Source: Candidatus Thorarchaeota archaeon
Lineage (GTDB): Archaea > Asgardarchaeota > Thorarchaeia > Thorarchaeales > Thorarchaeaceae
Assembly: GCA_016933575.1 (NCBI GenBank)
Contig: JAFGAR010000070.1
Location: forward strand, 1 to 64,000
Reading direction: 5' to 3'
Length of the DNA stretch: 64,000 nucleotides
Part shown: positions 1-7,710 of the stretch, one piece after another
How the letters are laid out: every line of letters starts with the position of its first letter
Position numbering within the stretch: the first letter of the stretch is position 1
The notes under the pieces: generated by a model
Database searches by the model: none
Told to the model about the DNA's origin: nothing
What the model saw: only the letters and a program-made list of their open reading frames with translations
Position numbers and translations under genes: made by a program

Positions 1-1
1 A

Positions 2-1402
2 TCAGCAAATCTAGTAATCGATCAGTTAGTTCTACGGATGTCTGTTGGAACGAATGGCGGCCTCACAATCCTCTTTGATGAGATGCATTTTGTCGATGGG
101 GTTCCACCAGTTATCGATAGTGTCTCAACTTTGCCAACTGTTCCGATGTACTATGATTATGTTCAGGTGAATATCTATGCTCATGATGACCGCACAGGTA
201 TCGCAGAAGTGTATGTTGACTACTACAATGGAACGGGATGGAATCGGCTCTCAACCACAGATATGGTCACCTTCTATGCAGCAGTCATTCCTTCATTACC
301 ATACAATACTTCGGTCATCTATCTTGTAACAGCTGTGGACAATGGAGGTTTGAGTTTCACTGATAGTCGCTGGTTCTCTTACACAGTTGGAGATGATGTT
401 GCTCCGACCTTGACCATCAATGAACCCTCAGATATGGCTGATGCAGAAGACTCTGTTGTCATTGTGACGAGTCCAGATGATGATGGCGGGTCTGGAATCG
501 ACTATGTGGAATTCCGTGCTGACACAACCCTCTATAGTACAGACCATACCTTCCCATATTCAGTGATCATGGATGTTGATTCGCTATCTCTGGGGACGCA
601 TATGATTAATGTCACTGCATATGATATTGCCGGGAATGCTATCTCAGATGATGTGACTATCAATGTAGTTGATACTACGACTCCCACAATTGATTCCCCT
701 GGTGATATTTCATATAGTGAAAGTACAAGTGGTCATTGGATTGCTTGGACGCCTGATGATGCTCGACCAGATAGTTACGAAGTCTTTTTGGATGGTGTTT
801 CCACCTACTCTAATACATGGAATTCGACCTCTGAAACTATCGACATTCTTCTCGATGGGCTAAGCTTAGGTGAATACAACTATACATGTGTTGTCTATGA
901 CGATCTAGGACTCTGGATTGCAGATACTGTACTTGTCACGGTAATTGATGGTACGGTACCAACATTGGATTCTCCACCAGATGTGGAATTCACTGAAGGA
1001 ACCTCGGGTCATTTGCTAACATGGCATCCAGATGATCTGCACCCTGTTTCATACAGTATAGAGGTTGATGAGGTGGAACTGCTCTCTGGTCAATGGAACT
1101 CATCGAGCGAAATAATCACCTTTTCACTTGATGCATTGACAGTAGGTAGTCATAATGTGACTTTGATAGTGACTGATATTGGTGGCAATTCTATCAGTGA
1201 TGGCGTGTCTGTTACGGTTCTAGCTGTTGTAGTCCCTACCACTACAACAACGCCGCCAACCACCACTACAACCACTATAACGACCACTCCAACTACTCCC
1301 CCTCCATCACCTGACATAATAACGATAGCGATAATCGGAGGAGTAGGTCTTATTATTGTGGTAGTAATCGCCATTGTCTTCATGAAAAAGTCCAGCAAGT
1401 AA
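2..1402 (+). CDS. C-terminal part of a membrane-anchored Ig-like surface protein (5' end outside window)
   Basis: The frame is open to the window edge (in-frame codons from base 2), so the ATG at 38 is internal and this is the tail of a longer exported protein. About 466 residues remain. They are beta-rich and acidic and form several Ig-like/cadherin-like modules. Two neighbouring modules are clear copies, each carrying T-S-G-H-x3-W-x-P-D-D, at about residues 230 and 322 counted from the ATG. A Thr/Pro-rich linker, likely glycosylated, leads to one C-terminal membrane helix and the basic tail KKSSK. The protein is therefore probably anchored with its bulk outside the cell. The role is probably adhesion or surface coat; no enzyme motif is visible. 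Confidence 0.8.
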   Translation, partial: SANLVIDQLVLRMSVGTNGGLTILFDEMHFVDGVPPVIDSVSTLPTVPMYYDYVQVNIYAHDDRTGIAEVYVDYYNGTGWNRLSTTDMVTFYAAVIPSLPYNTSVIYLVTAVDNGGLSFTDSRWFSYTVGDDVAPTLTINEPSDMADAEDSVVIVTSPDDDGGSGIDYVEFRADTTLYSTDHTFPYSVIMDVDSLSLGTHMINVTAYDIAGNAISDDVTINVVDTTTPTIDSPGDISYSESTSGHWIAWTPDDARPDSYEVFLDGVSTYSNTWNSTSETIDILLDGLSLGEYNYTCVVYDDLGLWIADTVLVTVIDGTVPTLDSPPDVEFTEGTSGHLLTWHPDDLHPVSYSIEVDEVELLSGQWNSSSEIITFSLDALTVGSHNVTLIVTDIGGNSISDGVSVTVLAVVVPTTTTTPPTTTTTTITTTPTTPPPSPDIITIAIIGGVGLIIVVVIAIVFMKKSSK

Positions 1403-1409
1403 ATTGAGT

Positions 1410-1440
1410 GAGGAGATGTTGAATCTCCTCTTTATTTTTA
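1410..1440 (+). terminator. Hairpin terminator after the surface-protein gene
   Basis: An 8-bp perfect inverted repeat (1410-1417 with 1423-1430, loop GTTGA) lies 8 bases after the stop codon and is followed at once by a T-rich run. This is a good fit to a transcription terminator; no other role is apparent. Confidence 0.6.
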
Positions 1441-1560
1441 TTTTCCAAAAATGTAACAATTGAATGTAAACGTAAGATACTCTTGAACTCTCTAATATCT
1501 TGCAAAGGAACTAGAATCTTCTTCATACTAGGGCTTATTATTCATTCATTTTATTGTAGC

Positions 1561-1812
1561 TTATATTCCTACAACTGTTATTCCATCAGTGAGTTCCTTT
1601 GGATCTCTCGTTCCCCCACCTGCAAAATAGCAACAGAATGCAATCACGAATGCAATCATTGTACTGAAGATAATTGGCTCTACGAGTGGATGTCCTCCAA
1701 CATATAGATCTGATGAGCCAAAGTAGGATAAAGAAAAGACTACTATCCAGACGATAACAAAGAGTACAACGAATGATACTATACTGTACAGTCCTTCATG
1801 AAGTTTAAGCAT
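1561..1812 (-). CDS. Small membrane protein with two predicted helices
   Basis: An 83-residue protein with two clear hydrophobic segments (about residues 10-29 and 46-65) separated by a short polar loop, and a soluble C-terminus containing GGGTRDP. I do not recognise a family. It is included because the two-helix pattern is clean and it is the only reading frame in this stretch with protein-like composition. No strong Shine-Dalgarno sequence precedes the ATG, as in leaderless archaeal genes. Function unknown. Confidence 0.5.
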   Translation of the reverse strand: MLKLHEGLYSIVSFVVLFVIVWIVVFSLSYFGSSDLYVGGHPLVEPIIFSTMIAFVIAFCCYFAGGGTRDPKELTDGITVVGI

Positions 1813-1963
1813 TTAGCATCAATACTACTATGCCTAATGATATGAAAAATCTTGGTTTGAAGAATCGATAGTATCCTCGAATAATGAAGAATAATGCATA
1901 AGGCGCAATTACAAGAATCCTTTAGAGTATTATATCAGCCATTTCCAATTGTGTGTAAAATCA

Positions 1964-2629
1964 TCATGACAAGCCCTCACTGAGATTAATAGGAATCTCT
2001 ATCGCATGAGTACAACGGTCATCGCCTTGGAGTAGCGACTCAACCAGTTTTACTTTCACTGGTTGTTCTAAGATGCCTTCCCACAACTGCTGCACCCAAC
2101 CACCGGAACAACAACAAAAGGTCGATGAGATCTCTTCAGTACTTCCCTTAACAAGACCACAATGGCAATACGCTTTTCGTCTTTCTTCTTTTGTTGTTGC
2201 TTCTCGAAAACCTCTAGGATTGTAAGGGACCTTAGTTATATGAATCCAATTTCCTATTCTTTCTGGATAATCATAGAATGAACCGCCTCCCCATGAAGTG
2301 TCTTGTTTCATCAAATCTATGAGTGCATCAATACTTCCAAGTCGCTTGAACTGAGTTCTCATTTTCATAATTCGCGTCTTTGGATAGTTGTGTGGACACG
2401 TGTCAGCCATGATTCGATATTTCATCTCGTCATCACAATTCTCATCGAGCCTCTCCATAGCAATCTTTAGCCAACTATATCGTTTCTCTTTGGATTGTTT
2501 GCTCGAATTAGTGGGAACCTTCTCCCAATCTTCAGCAATATATTTCATGGTTTTTTTCCCAAGGTGATGAGCAACACTCTCTGAAAACTTCTCAAACCAC
2601 TTCATATCATCAACACCATCAGATACCAA
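1964..2629 (-). CDS. Cysteine-rich protein of unknown function
   Basis: A 221-residue soluble protein. The N-terminal half is helical and charged. The C-terminal half has closely spaced cysteines (YCHCGLV near residue 154 and FCCCSGGW near residue 171), then a W-E-G-I-L-E-Q-P-V-K-V segment and a final C-T-H-A-I-E-I-P. This tail resembles the ends of small-molecule-binding families such as the V4R and DUF6144-like groups, in which a late cysteine and hydrophobic strand close a ligand or metal pocket; that link is from memory and tentative. It is divergent from the NTF2-like gene that follows. Confidence 0.6.
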   Translation of the reverse strand: MVSDGVDDMKWFEKFSESVAHHLGKKTMKYIAEDWEKVPTNSSKQSKEKRYSWLKIAMERLDENCDDEMKYRIMADTCPHNYPKTRIMKMRTQFKRLGSIDALIDLMKQDTSWGGGSFYDYPERIGNWIHITKVPYNPRGFREATTKEERRKAYCHCGLVKGSTEEISSTFCCCSGGWVQQLWEGILEQPVKVKLVESLLQGDDRCTHAIEIPINLSEGLS

Positions 2630-2763
2630 AAGAAAGATTGAATCAATATAATCTATCTTTTACTATTTACGTAAGACTTGTGACAAATCAAAATTCAGAC
2701 TTTGAATACAATTCTGTTTCTGGGAAAACCTCAAGTGTGGAATTCCTACTCCATTTCTTAGCC
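2630..2763. promoter_or_regulatory. Divergent promoter region
   Basis: This 134-base AT-rich gap separates two divergently transcribed genes and contains TATA-like runs near 2645-2670. It exists only if the right-hand gene starts at 2764; the longer possible start at 2638 would leave 8 bases for two promoters, which is implausible. Confidence 0.4.
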
Positions 2764-3405
2764 ATGACCGCAGAGAAAAGACTGGCATACTTAATCTATC
2801 TACGTAATGCGTTACTATTGATTTCCAAGGTAAATTACTCCAATTGGCAAGAGATTCAGGATGACTTTGAACATTATATGACCTCTTTAGGTCCCTGGAC
2901 CACTGATGAGATCATTGCCTTCTTTGAGGGTGAGTATGGAGAAGAATCCTCTTGGATGTTCACAAAGAATCAGATCAGAAAATTCATAGCATCCGAGGTG
3001 CACATTCTACCACCATCAGGAATGAATCTTGGTGAGTTAAAATCTAAGAGTGCGACTGCCCTATGGTTCAATGAACACATTGACAAACGCAATCTAGAGG
3101 GCTTATCTTCTTTAATGACCGAGAATCACACATTCATTGATTCTTCTAATGATGCCTTTGTAGGAAAGGAAAGGATGACCCAAGGATGGCAAGACTTTTT
3201 CACAAAATACCCCGACTACAGGAATATCTTCGAAAGAGTCGAGATAAGGAATGATATTGTTGTAATGATTGGATATTCAACATGTTCATATGCCCCTCTT
3301 GATGGTCCTGCGCTATGGAGTGCAAAGATCCGCGATGATAAGGTGGTTGAATGGCGGGTCTTTCATGATACAAAGGAGAATCGCAATAGACTCGGTGTTG
3401 AATAG
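2764..3405 (+). CDS. NTF2/SnoaL-like fold protein
   Basis: A 213-residue soluble protein. The N-terminal part (about residues 1-100) is helical (M-T-A-E-K-R-L-A-Y-L onward). The C-terminal part (about 100-213) has the pattern of a SnoaL/NTF2-like domain: a helix with W-F-N-E-H-I-D-K-R-N-L-E-G-L, a strand with F-I-D-S-S, then V-G-K-E-R-M-T-Q-G-W-Q-D-F-F and strands ending in W-R-V-F-H-D. Such domains bind small hydrophobic ligands or act as isomerases; no specific substrate can be named. The frame stays open back to 2638, but those 42 codons do not look like protein and would remove the divergent promoter, so the ATG at 2764 is preferred. Confidence 0.65.
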   Translation: MTAEKRLAYLIYLRNALLLISKVNYSNWQEIQDDFEHYMTSLGPWTTDEIIAFFEGEYGEESSWMFTKNQIRKFIASEVHILPPSGMNLGELKSKSATALWFNEHIDKRNLEGLSSLMTENHTFIDSSNDAFVGKERMTQGWQDFFTKYPDYRNIFERVEIRNDIVVMIGYSTCSYAPLDGPALWSAKIRDDKVVEWRVFHDTKENRNRLGVE

Positions 3406-3412
3406 ACTGAAT

Positions 3413-4381
3413 TTACTCAGTGCAATGCTCTCCTGTTCTGACCTGATTTGATTGAATTGAGTTATTGATTCTGATGATTGATTCAGTTGCTGCTGAGGTG
3501 AAATCCATCCCAGAATATCCCCACATCTGTTCAGGATTTGGACTGTGTTTCAGGGCTTGTTGATACGCCTCTAAGGCTTCTTTCATATTCCCAAGTCTTT
3601 CGAGAGCTCGTCCCAATTGATAATACAATGAATGATTTGCAGGTTCGATTGAGAGACCCTTTCTAAATGCATCACTTGCTAAAATGCATCTTCCTTGATT
3701 AAGAACTATTAGACCAAGACTGTAATATGCATTGACATTTCGTGGATTAAGTGTGAGTGATGCTAGGAGTAGATTTTCCCCTTCTGGTTCATAGCCCTGT
3801 GCCGCTTTTGCAATTCCCAGATACATTGTAGCCTCCGCATGATATGGCTCGTGTTTGAGGACCTGATGGGCATTCAGTTCTGCAGCTCGCCATGCATGAA
3901 CTTGCACTGCTGCTCTTGCGTTCCGAAGTGCGTATTCCATCTCTCTGTCTTGGGGAACATGTTCTCTGCTGAATCGTCGCTCAAATCCTTCAAGTATCAT
4001 ATGGACAATTTCATCAAGGCCTGCAACACGAATCTCGATATACCTTGGATCTTGGTAAAATCGTAACACACGCAGTTCTAACTTCATGCCATCAGGTAGT
4101 CCTTGACAAGTGACGATCACTTCGTCCTCAGTGTTTCCATATGCTTTAGGCTCGAAACCCTTCCTATACTTAATTTCGACAATTCTGGGCTTCTCTCCAT
4201 AGTAGAAACTCACCGTATCGTACTCATATGGGACACACTCAGTTACTCTCTCTGACCAATTGTCAGTTGGTCTAAAGGATGGATCAAGTAATTGACCTCC
4301 TCGAATTGCGAATTCAACCAATATCACATATTCGCCATCAGAGGTTGAAAATGGCTGTATTCTCTCTATTTGTTCTATCAA
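3413..4381 (-). CDS. TPR-repeat protein with an N-terminal beta-rich domain
   Basis: A 322-residue protein. Residues 1-125 are beta-rich and unrecognised. Residues 145-295 hold about four tetratricopeptide repeats with the A-x-Y-x-L-G and A-x-x-A/Y-x-x-A-L-x-x-x-P spacing (for example Y-Y-S-L-G-L-I-V-L-N-Q-G and A-L-E-A-Y-Q-Q-A-L-K-H-S-P). TPR stacks act as protein-binding scaffolds. No signal peptide or membrane helix, so cytoplasmic. The start codon is TTG at 4381. The gene converges on the NTF2-like gene with a 7-base gap. Confidence 0.75.
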   Translation of the reverse strand: MIEQIERIQPFSTSDGEYVILVEFAIRGGQLLDPSFRPTDNWSERVTECVPYEYDTVSFYYGEKPRIVEIKYRKGFEPKAYGNTEDEVIVTCQGLPDGMKLELRVLRFYQDPRYIEIRVAGLDEIVHMILEGFERRFSREHVPQDREMEYALRNARAAVQVHAWRAAELNAHQVLKHEPYHAEATMYLGIAKAAQGYEPEGENLLLASLTLNPRNVNAYYSLGLIVLNQGRCILASDAFRKGLSIEPANHSLYYQLGRALERLGNMKEALEAYQQALKHSPNPEQMWGYSGMDFTSAATESIIRINNSIQSNQVRTGEHCTE

Positions 4382-4394
4382 CAGAACTCATCTG

Positions 4395-4514
4395 ATGCTA
4401 TTTATTCTGAGGGAAAAAGATTGTCCTTTTCATGATGTTGAAAACATGGTTAGAGTATTGAGAAAAACATCGGATCGATTACGTGATATTGATTTCACTG
4501 ACAGTGTTTTCTAA
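4395..4514 (+). CDS. Possible 39-residue small protein
   Basis: An ATG-to-TAA frame encoding 39 residues with natural-looking composition (begins MLFILREKDCPFHDVENM, ends in D-S-V-F). It lies in the otherwise gene-poor stretch beside the decayed gene at 4570-5120 and starts 13 bases from the divergent TPR gene. It could be a true small protein, a gene remnant or chance; no Shine-Dalgarno sequence supports it. Confidence 0.25.
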   Translation: MLFILREKDCPFHDVENMVRVLRKTSDRLRDIDFTDSVF

Positions 4515-4569
4515 GGAAAAAGTCCGGGAAATCTCTCATGAGACCGATCATGAGAGTTCCCATAATGTT

Positions 4570-5120
4570 CTACATAACAAACCAAGGATCTTCTTCACTT
4601 GGAGAGCTATCGCCAGTTGCCACAAATTGATATGCTAGTTGAACCATCTCAGTTTTGCTTTTCGTGGTGAATCTGAAAGGTGCCTCTATCTGTTTAATCA
4701 ATCCTCTCTCCACGAACTCCTGCATATCCACCAGTAACCAAATTTCACGATATTAGTCCTTCAGATCATAGTGTGTTATTTCGTCTTCTTTCTTGAGTAA
4801 TCTTATGAACGGTTCTATGAAGGTCTTCAGGTGTTAATCCAGATCGTTTTCCATCTTATCCAGAACATCTTTAATCAGTTCAAACGACTTCTTGGGAGCA
4901 TGGACAAACTCGGTGAAAATCGGTTTGAAGAATTCTGAATTAAACTCCGAAGCCTGAACAGTCGACTCTCATAGTCGTAACGACCCTATGAGATCTATTG
5001 GGCTTGATGATAGCTTGAGGTCTCTCACGATATGAGAAAGTGCTCGGACCGAGACCTGAACGGCATAAAGATGGTTCAATTTCAGTAACCGAGTGAAAAT
5101 TGGTTATTTCTTTTATGCAT
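4570..5120 (-). pseudogene. Decayed gene with three in-frame stops and a frameshift
   Basis: Reading the minus strand in one frame from about 5100 to the TAG at 4570-4572 gives about 176 codons of convincing helical protein, broken only by TGA at 4969-4971, TAA at 4834-4836 and TAA at 4753-4755. A plausible ATG at 5118-5120 is in another frame, so a frameshift near 5095-5103 must be assumed. Segments include K-S-F-E-L-I-K-D-V-L-D-K-M-E-N and a C-terminal R-F-T-T-K-S-K-T-E-M-V-Q-L-A, which recalls the wing-end of winged-helix proteins. It ends in P-S-E-E-D-P-W-F-V-M. No family can be named. Recoding is less likely because two different stop codons are involved. Confidence 0.7.
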
Positions 5121-5198
5121 GAAATATCTGCTATTCTCTACTGAATTTTACATACCATTGGATTCTTATTCTAAATTCGCGTATGATTACTGATTAAT

Positions 5199-6017
5199 AT
5201 GTCAGCAGAGGAAACGATGGAGATTCACTCTGGCTCACCGATTTCTTTTTCGTACCTGAAGAAGTTCAATCTGTATGCTGGAGTCCTTCATCTGATAACG
5301 GGAATACTAATGCTCTTCTTGGGCTTGACCCTCGAATGGGAGCAAGATGTCTATACTATTTATTTGAATTTTGAAATCATACCTCCGGATACATTCATCG
5401 TTCAACCAACACCTACAGTACTCTTCACATTGACCAATATCGGAGTCATCCTTGCATCATTTCCATTGATGTCTGCACTAGCACATTTTCTGATAGCATA
5501 TCCTTTGAATGACAAATATGTGGCTAATCTAAAGAAAGGGATGAATCCATACCGATGGTATGAATACTCGGTTTCAAGCTCAGTGATGATTTTTCTCATC
5601 ACCTTTCTATTAGGTATCTGGGATTTATGGTCGTTAGTAATGATCGTAGTACTCAATGCACTGATGATCATGTTTGGCTATCTAATGGAAGTTCTGAATC
5701 AGTACACTGAGAAAACAAAATGGAGTCCTTTCATCATAGGATGCATTTCTGGATTCACACCTTGGGTTGTACTATTCGGTTACTTCACTGCTGCAATAAG
5801 TATGGCTGAAACCGGTCCCCCAACATTCGTGTATATTATCATCTTCATGTACTTCTTCCTCTTCAACATCTTTGCGCTAAATATGGTGCTTCAATACAAG
5901 AAAGTCAGCAAGTGGAAGGATTACCTGTATGGAGAACGGATGTATATCATACTGAGTCTGATTGCTAAGACCTTGTTAGCTTGGATAGTCTTTGCGGGAA
6001 TATTTGCTCCATTCTAG
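5199..6017 (+). CDS. Heliorhodopsin (retinal-binding seven-helix photoreceptor)
   Basis: A 272-residue integral membrane protein with seven hydrophobic helices. The hallmarks of heliorhodopsin are present. Helix 3 has R-W-Y-E-Y-S-V-S-S-S-V-M with the predicted Schiff-base counterion at Glu122. Helix 7 has S-L-I-A-K-T-L-L-A-W-I-V-F-A-G with the retinal lysine at Lys257. The E-to-K spacing is 135, against 134 in the reference 48C12 protein (E107/K241). His31 and His96 match the conserved interior histidines. The long segment after helix 1 (about residues 45-72) fits the external A-B loop that forms a beta-sheet in known structures. The N-terminus is expected inside, opposite to type-1 rhodopsins. 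Family members are light sensors or regulators rather than pumps. No retinal-synthesis gene is adjacent. Confidence 0.92.
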   Translation: MSAEETMEIHSGSPISFSYLKKFNLYAGVLHLITGILMLFLGLTLEWEQDVYTIYLNFEIIPPDTFIVQPTPTVLFTLTNIGVILASFPLMSALAHFLIAYPLNDKYVANLKKGMNPYRWYEYSVSSSVMIFLITFLLGIWDLWSLVMIVVLNALMIMFGYLMEVLNQYTEKTKWSPFIIGCISGFTPWVVLFGYFTAAISMAETGPPTFVYIIIFMYFFLFNIFALNMVLQYKKVSKWKDYLYGERMYIILSLIAKTLLAWIVFAGIFAPF

Positions 6018-6049
6018 AATCATATTCGGTTCTACTTTGCAAATCAATG

Positions 6050-6084
6050 GATACCTGACTGGCTTTACTGCTTGCTCAGGTATC
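6050..6084 (+). terminator. Hairpin after the heliorhodopsin gene
   Basis: A 9-bp perfect inverted repeat (6050-6058 with 6076-6084, 17-base loop) sits 33 bases after the stop and is followed by a short AT-rich, T-containing stretch. Probably a terminator. Confidence 0.5.
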
Positions 6085-6204
6085 TAAAATCTTTCTTATG
6101 TCTATATAGGGAATCAACCGATAAAGACTATTGAATATCAACAAAAATAGAAGTTTGGTTACTATTCCCGAAAAAAGGGCCTGAATACCTTTCTTTTCAA
6201 TAAT

Positions 6205-6223
6205 CTCTGACTCTGGGTCAGAG
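6205..6223 (-). terminator. Hairpin after the GNAT gene
   Basis: A 7-bp perfect inverted repeat (6205-6211 with 6217-6223, 5-base loop) begins 6 bases downstream of the minus-strand stop at 6229. The trailing sequence is AT-rich rather than a clean T run, so this is a moderate call. Confidence 0.4.
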
Positions 6224-6228
6224 GTGTT

Positions 6229-7014
6229 TCAGAATGAGTTCTGACTCTTTGATTGATAGTAGAAAGCTTCCCAGGGTTGAGGATTATTATAACCAAGTTT
6301 TATTGCAAGTTTGACCGATGATTGATTAGCAGCGTCCCAGTGAGGTACTAGATTATTGTCTAGACCATATTCGATTAGTGCTGCAGATACTACAGTAGCG
6401 AAACCTTTCCTTCTATATTCAGGATTATTTTCTGTGTAGACTTGAACCTCAAACTCATCAATAAACGGAAAGGGAGTATATGCAACACTAACAAGCTTTT
6501 CACCATCTAAGATGCAAAATCCAATACCTTTCGCAATCAGATTCTCAGGTTTTCCGAAGAGCATTTCAATCTGCTTCTTGTACTCGTCATTGATTTGATA
6601 TATCGCACTGGTATCTAGCTTCTTAAGATTGAAATCCACTGGAAGTTCTCTCTTCAGTTTTCTAAGGTGTTCAATGTCCAGATTCTTATGACCCATATGG
6701 GTGCGTTGATTTGTGACGAGTCTTCTTCCCCATTCTTTGATGAGTAGACTCTTCCACTCATTATCTGGAACAACAAATACAGTCATTGGTGGTAGCGATC
6801 TGACCAGAGCAAGAGCATCATGAGTATCGCAATCACCTGCAAGGAAGATCATCATTGGAATCGAGTACTTTACAACGGAAGGTGTGTTTATATTGTCCAC
6901 ACTGAGGGTGCCTATCTCAGACTGAGCGCATGGAGATATAATACTCTTATAGAGTCTATGAGTTTCAAACAGGGTTTTTACTCGATTCCACTGTTTGATA
7001 TCTAGATCATGCAT
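6229..7014 (-). CDS. GNAT-family acetyltransferase
   Basis: A 261-residue protein of the two-part GNAT acetyltransferase type. The N-terminal half is a variable substrate-side domain. The C-terminal half (about residues 150-255) carries the N-acetyltransferase core: strands with G-I-G-F-C-I-L-D-G-E-K-L-V-S-V-A-Y, then E-V-Q-V-Y-T-E-N-N-P-E-Y-R-R-K-G-F-A-T-V-V-S-A, which contains the R-x-x-G-x-A acetyl-CoA pyrophosphate loop, and the late W-D-A-A-N-Q-S-S-V-K-L-A-x-K-L-G-Y segment. It transfers an acetyl group from acetyl-CoA to an unknown amine. It lies 69 bases after a small membrane-protein gene on the same strand and may share its transcript. Confidence 0.85.
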   Translation of the reverse strand: MHDLDIKQWNRVKTLFETHRLYKSIISPCAQSEIGTLSVDNINTPSVVKYSIPMMIFLAGDCDTHDALALVRSLPPMTVFVVPDNEWKSLLIKEWGRRLVTNQRTHMGHKNLDIEHLRKLKRELPVDFNLKKLDTSAIYQINDEYKKQIEMLFGKPENLIAKGIGFCILDGEKLVSVAYTPFPFIDEFEVQVYTENNPEYRRKGFATVVSAALIEYGLDNNLVPHWDAANQSSVKLAIKLGYNNPQPWEAFYYQSKSQNSF

Positions 7015-7083
7015 CGATTGACCAGCTCTCTCGGTCTTATCAGAATGCAGGCTATTTACATCCTTGGGTTGAATCAGGTTTGT

Positions 7084-7491
7084 TCATTCTTCCCATTCTA
7101 TATTCACTTTGATTGCACCTATTAGCTCCAGAAATCCTCCAAATCCACCAAGCATTGCAGACAGGACAACATTGACATCCCACCCTTCAGATAGTACTAC
7201 CAAGATAAAAGGAAATAGTGCAAAACTAGCAGCGGCTAATCCAAGCGGAAATGCAGCTGAGCCCTCTCTTGGCTTATCATAGACAAATTTGGATCTCTGA
7301 AAACTTGTTGATATTGACATATATGTTGCAGCAGTATACATTGCAGACAGTGATAAGAGAGTAGTTCCTAATAAAATAAAAGCAAAGATGCCTGTTGTTT
7401 CATAAATTACTGCAATGATGAATCCCACAAGTAGGAATAACGTTGCAATCAACAAAATCTTGCATCCAGTCGTGAAATCGTATTCTGACAA
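7084..7491 (-). CDS. Four-helix membrane protein, unknown
   Basis: A 135-residue protein made almost entirely of four hydrophobic helices (about residues 11-32, 35-55, 83-103 and 108-127) with a charged loop between helices 2 and 3 (F-Q-R-S-K-F-V-Y-D-K-P-R-E-G). No family recognised. It is upstream of, and in the same direction as, the GNAT gene. Confidence 0.65.
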   Translation of the reverse strand: MSEYDFTTGCKILLIATLFLLVGFIIAVIYETTGIFAFILLGTTLLSLSAMYTAATYMSISTSFQRSKFVYDKPREGSAAFPLGLAAASFALFPFILVVLSEGWDVNVVLSAMLGGFGGFLELIGAIKVNIEWEE

Positions 7492-7710
7492 TGAGATCCT
7501 CTCCTGTAACTGTAGCCTATCCTGATGTTAATATATGGCAATATTTCTTCGTTTTTGTTACGATTCATTTACGAACAATCACGTGGGTGTGAATGCTTCA
7601 AAATCTATCAATTGATTTTTATGGAGTTGTAACCGAGCGAAACAGCGGCGTAATTAGGCGGGATCTCTCAAATTGGAGTGTAATTTCGCTGAATCTGCTG
7701 GTGCTGTCCA

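Noticed and set aside
1150-1398. An 82-residue Val/Gly-rich minus-strand frame
   Set aside because: Its valine runs are the antisense of the Thr-rich linker of the surface protein.
2638-2763. Extended N-terminus for the NTF2-like protein
   Set aside because: The 42 extra codons are not protein-like and would leave only 8 bases for divergent promoters.
7636-7690. Possible purine-responsive leader structure before purH
   Set aside because: A 7-bp pairing (7636-7642 with 7684-7690) exists, but no purine-riboswitch core was recognisable, and stems this short occur by chance.
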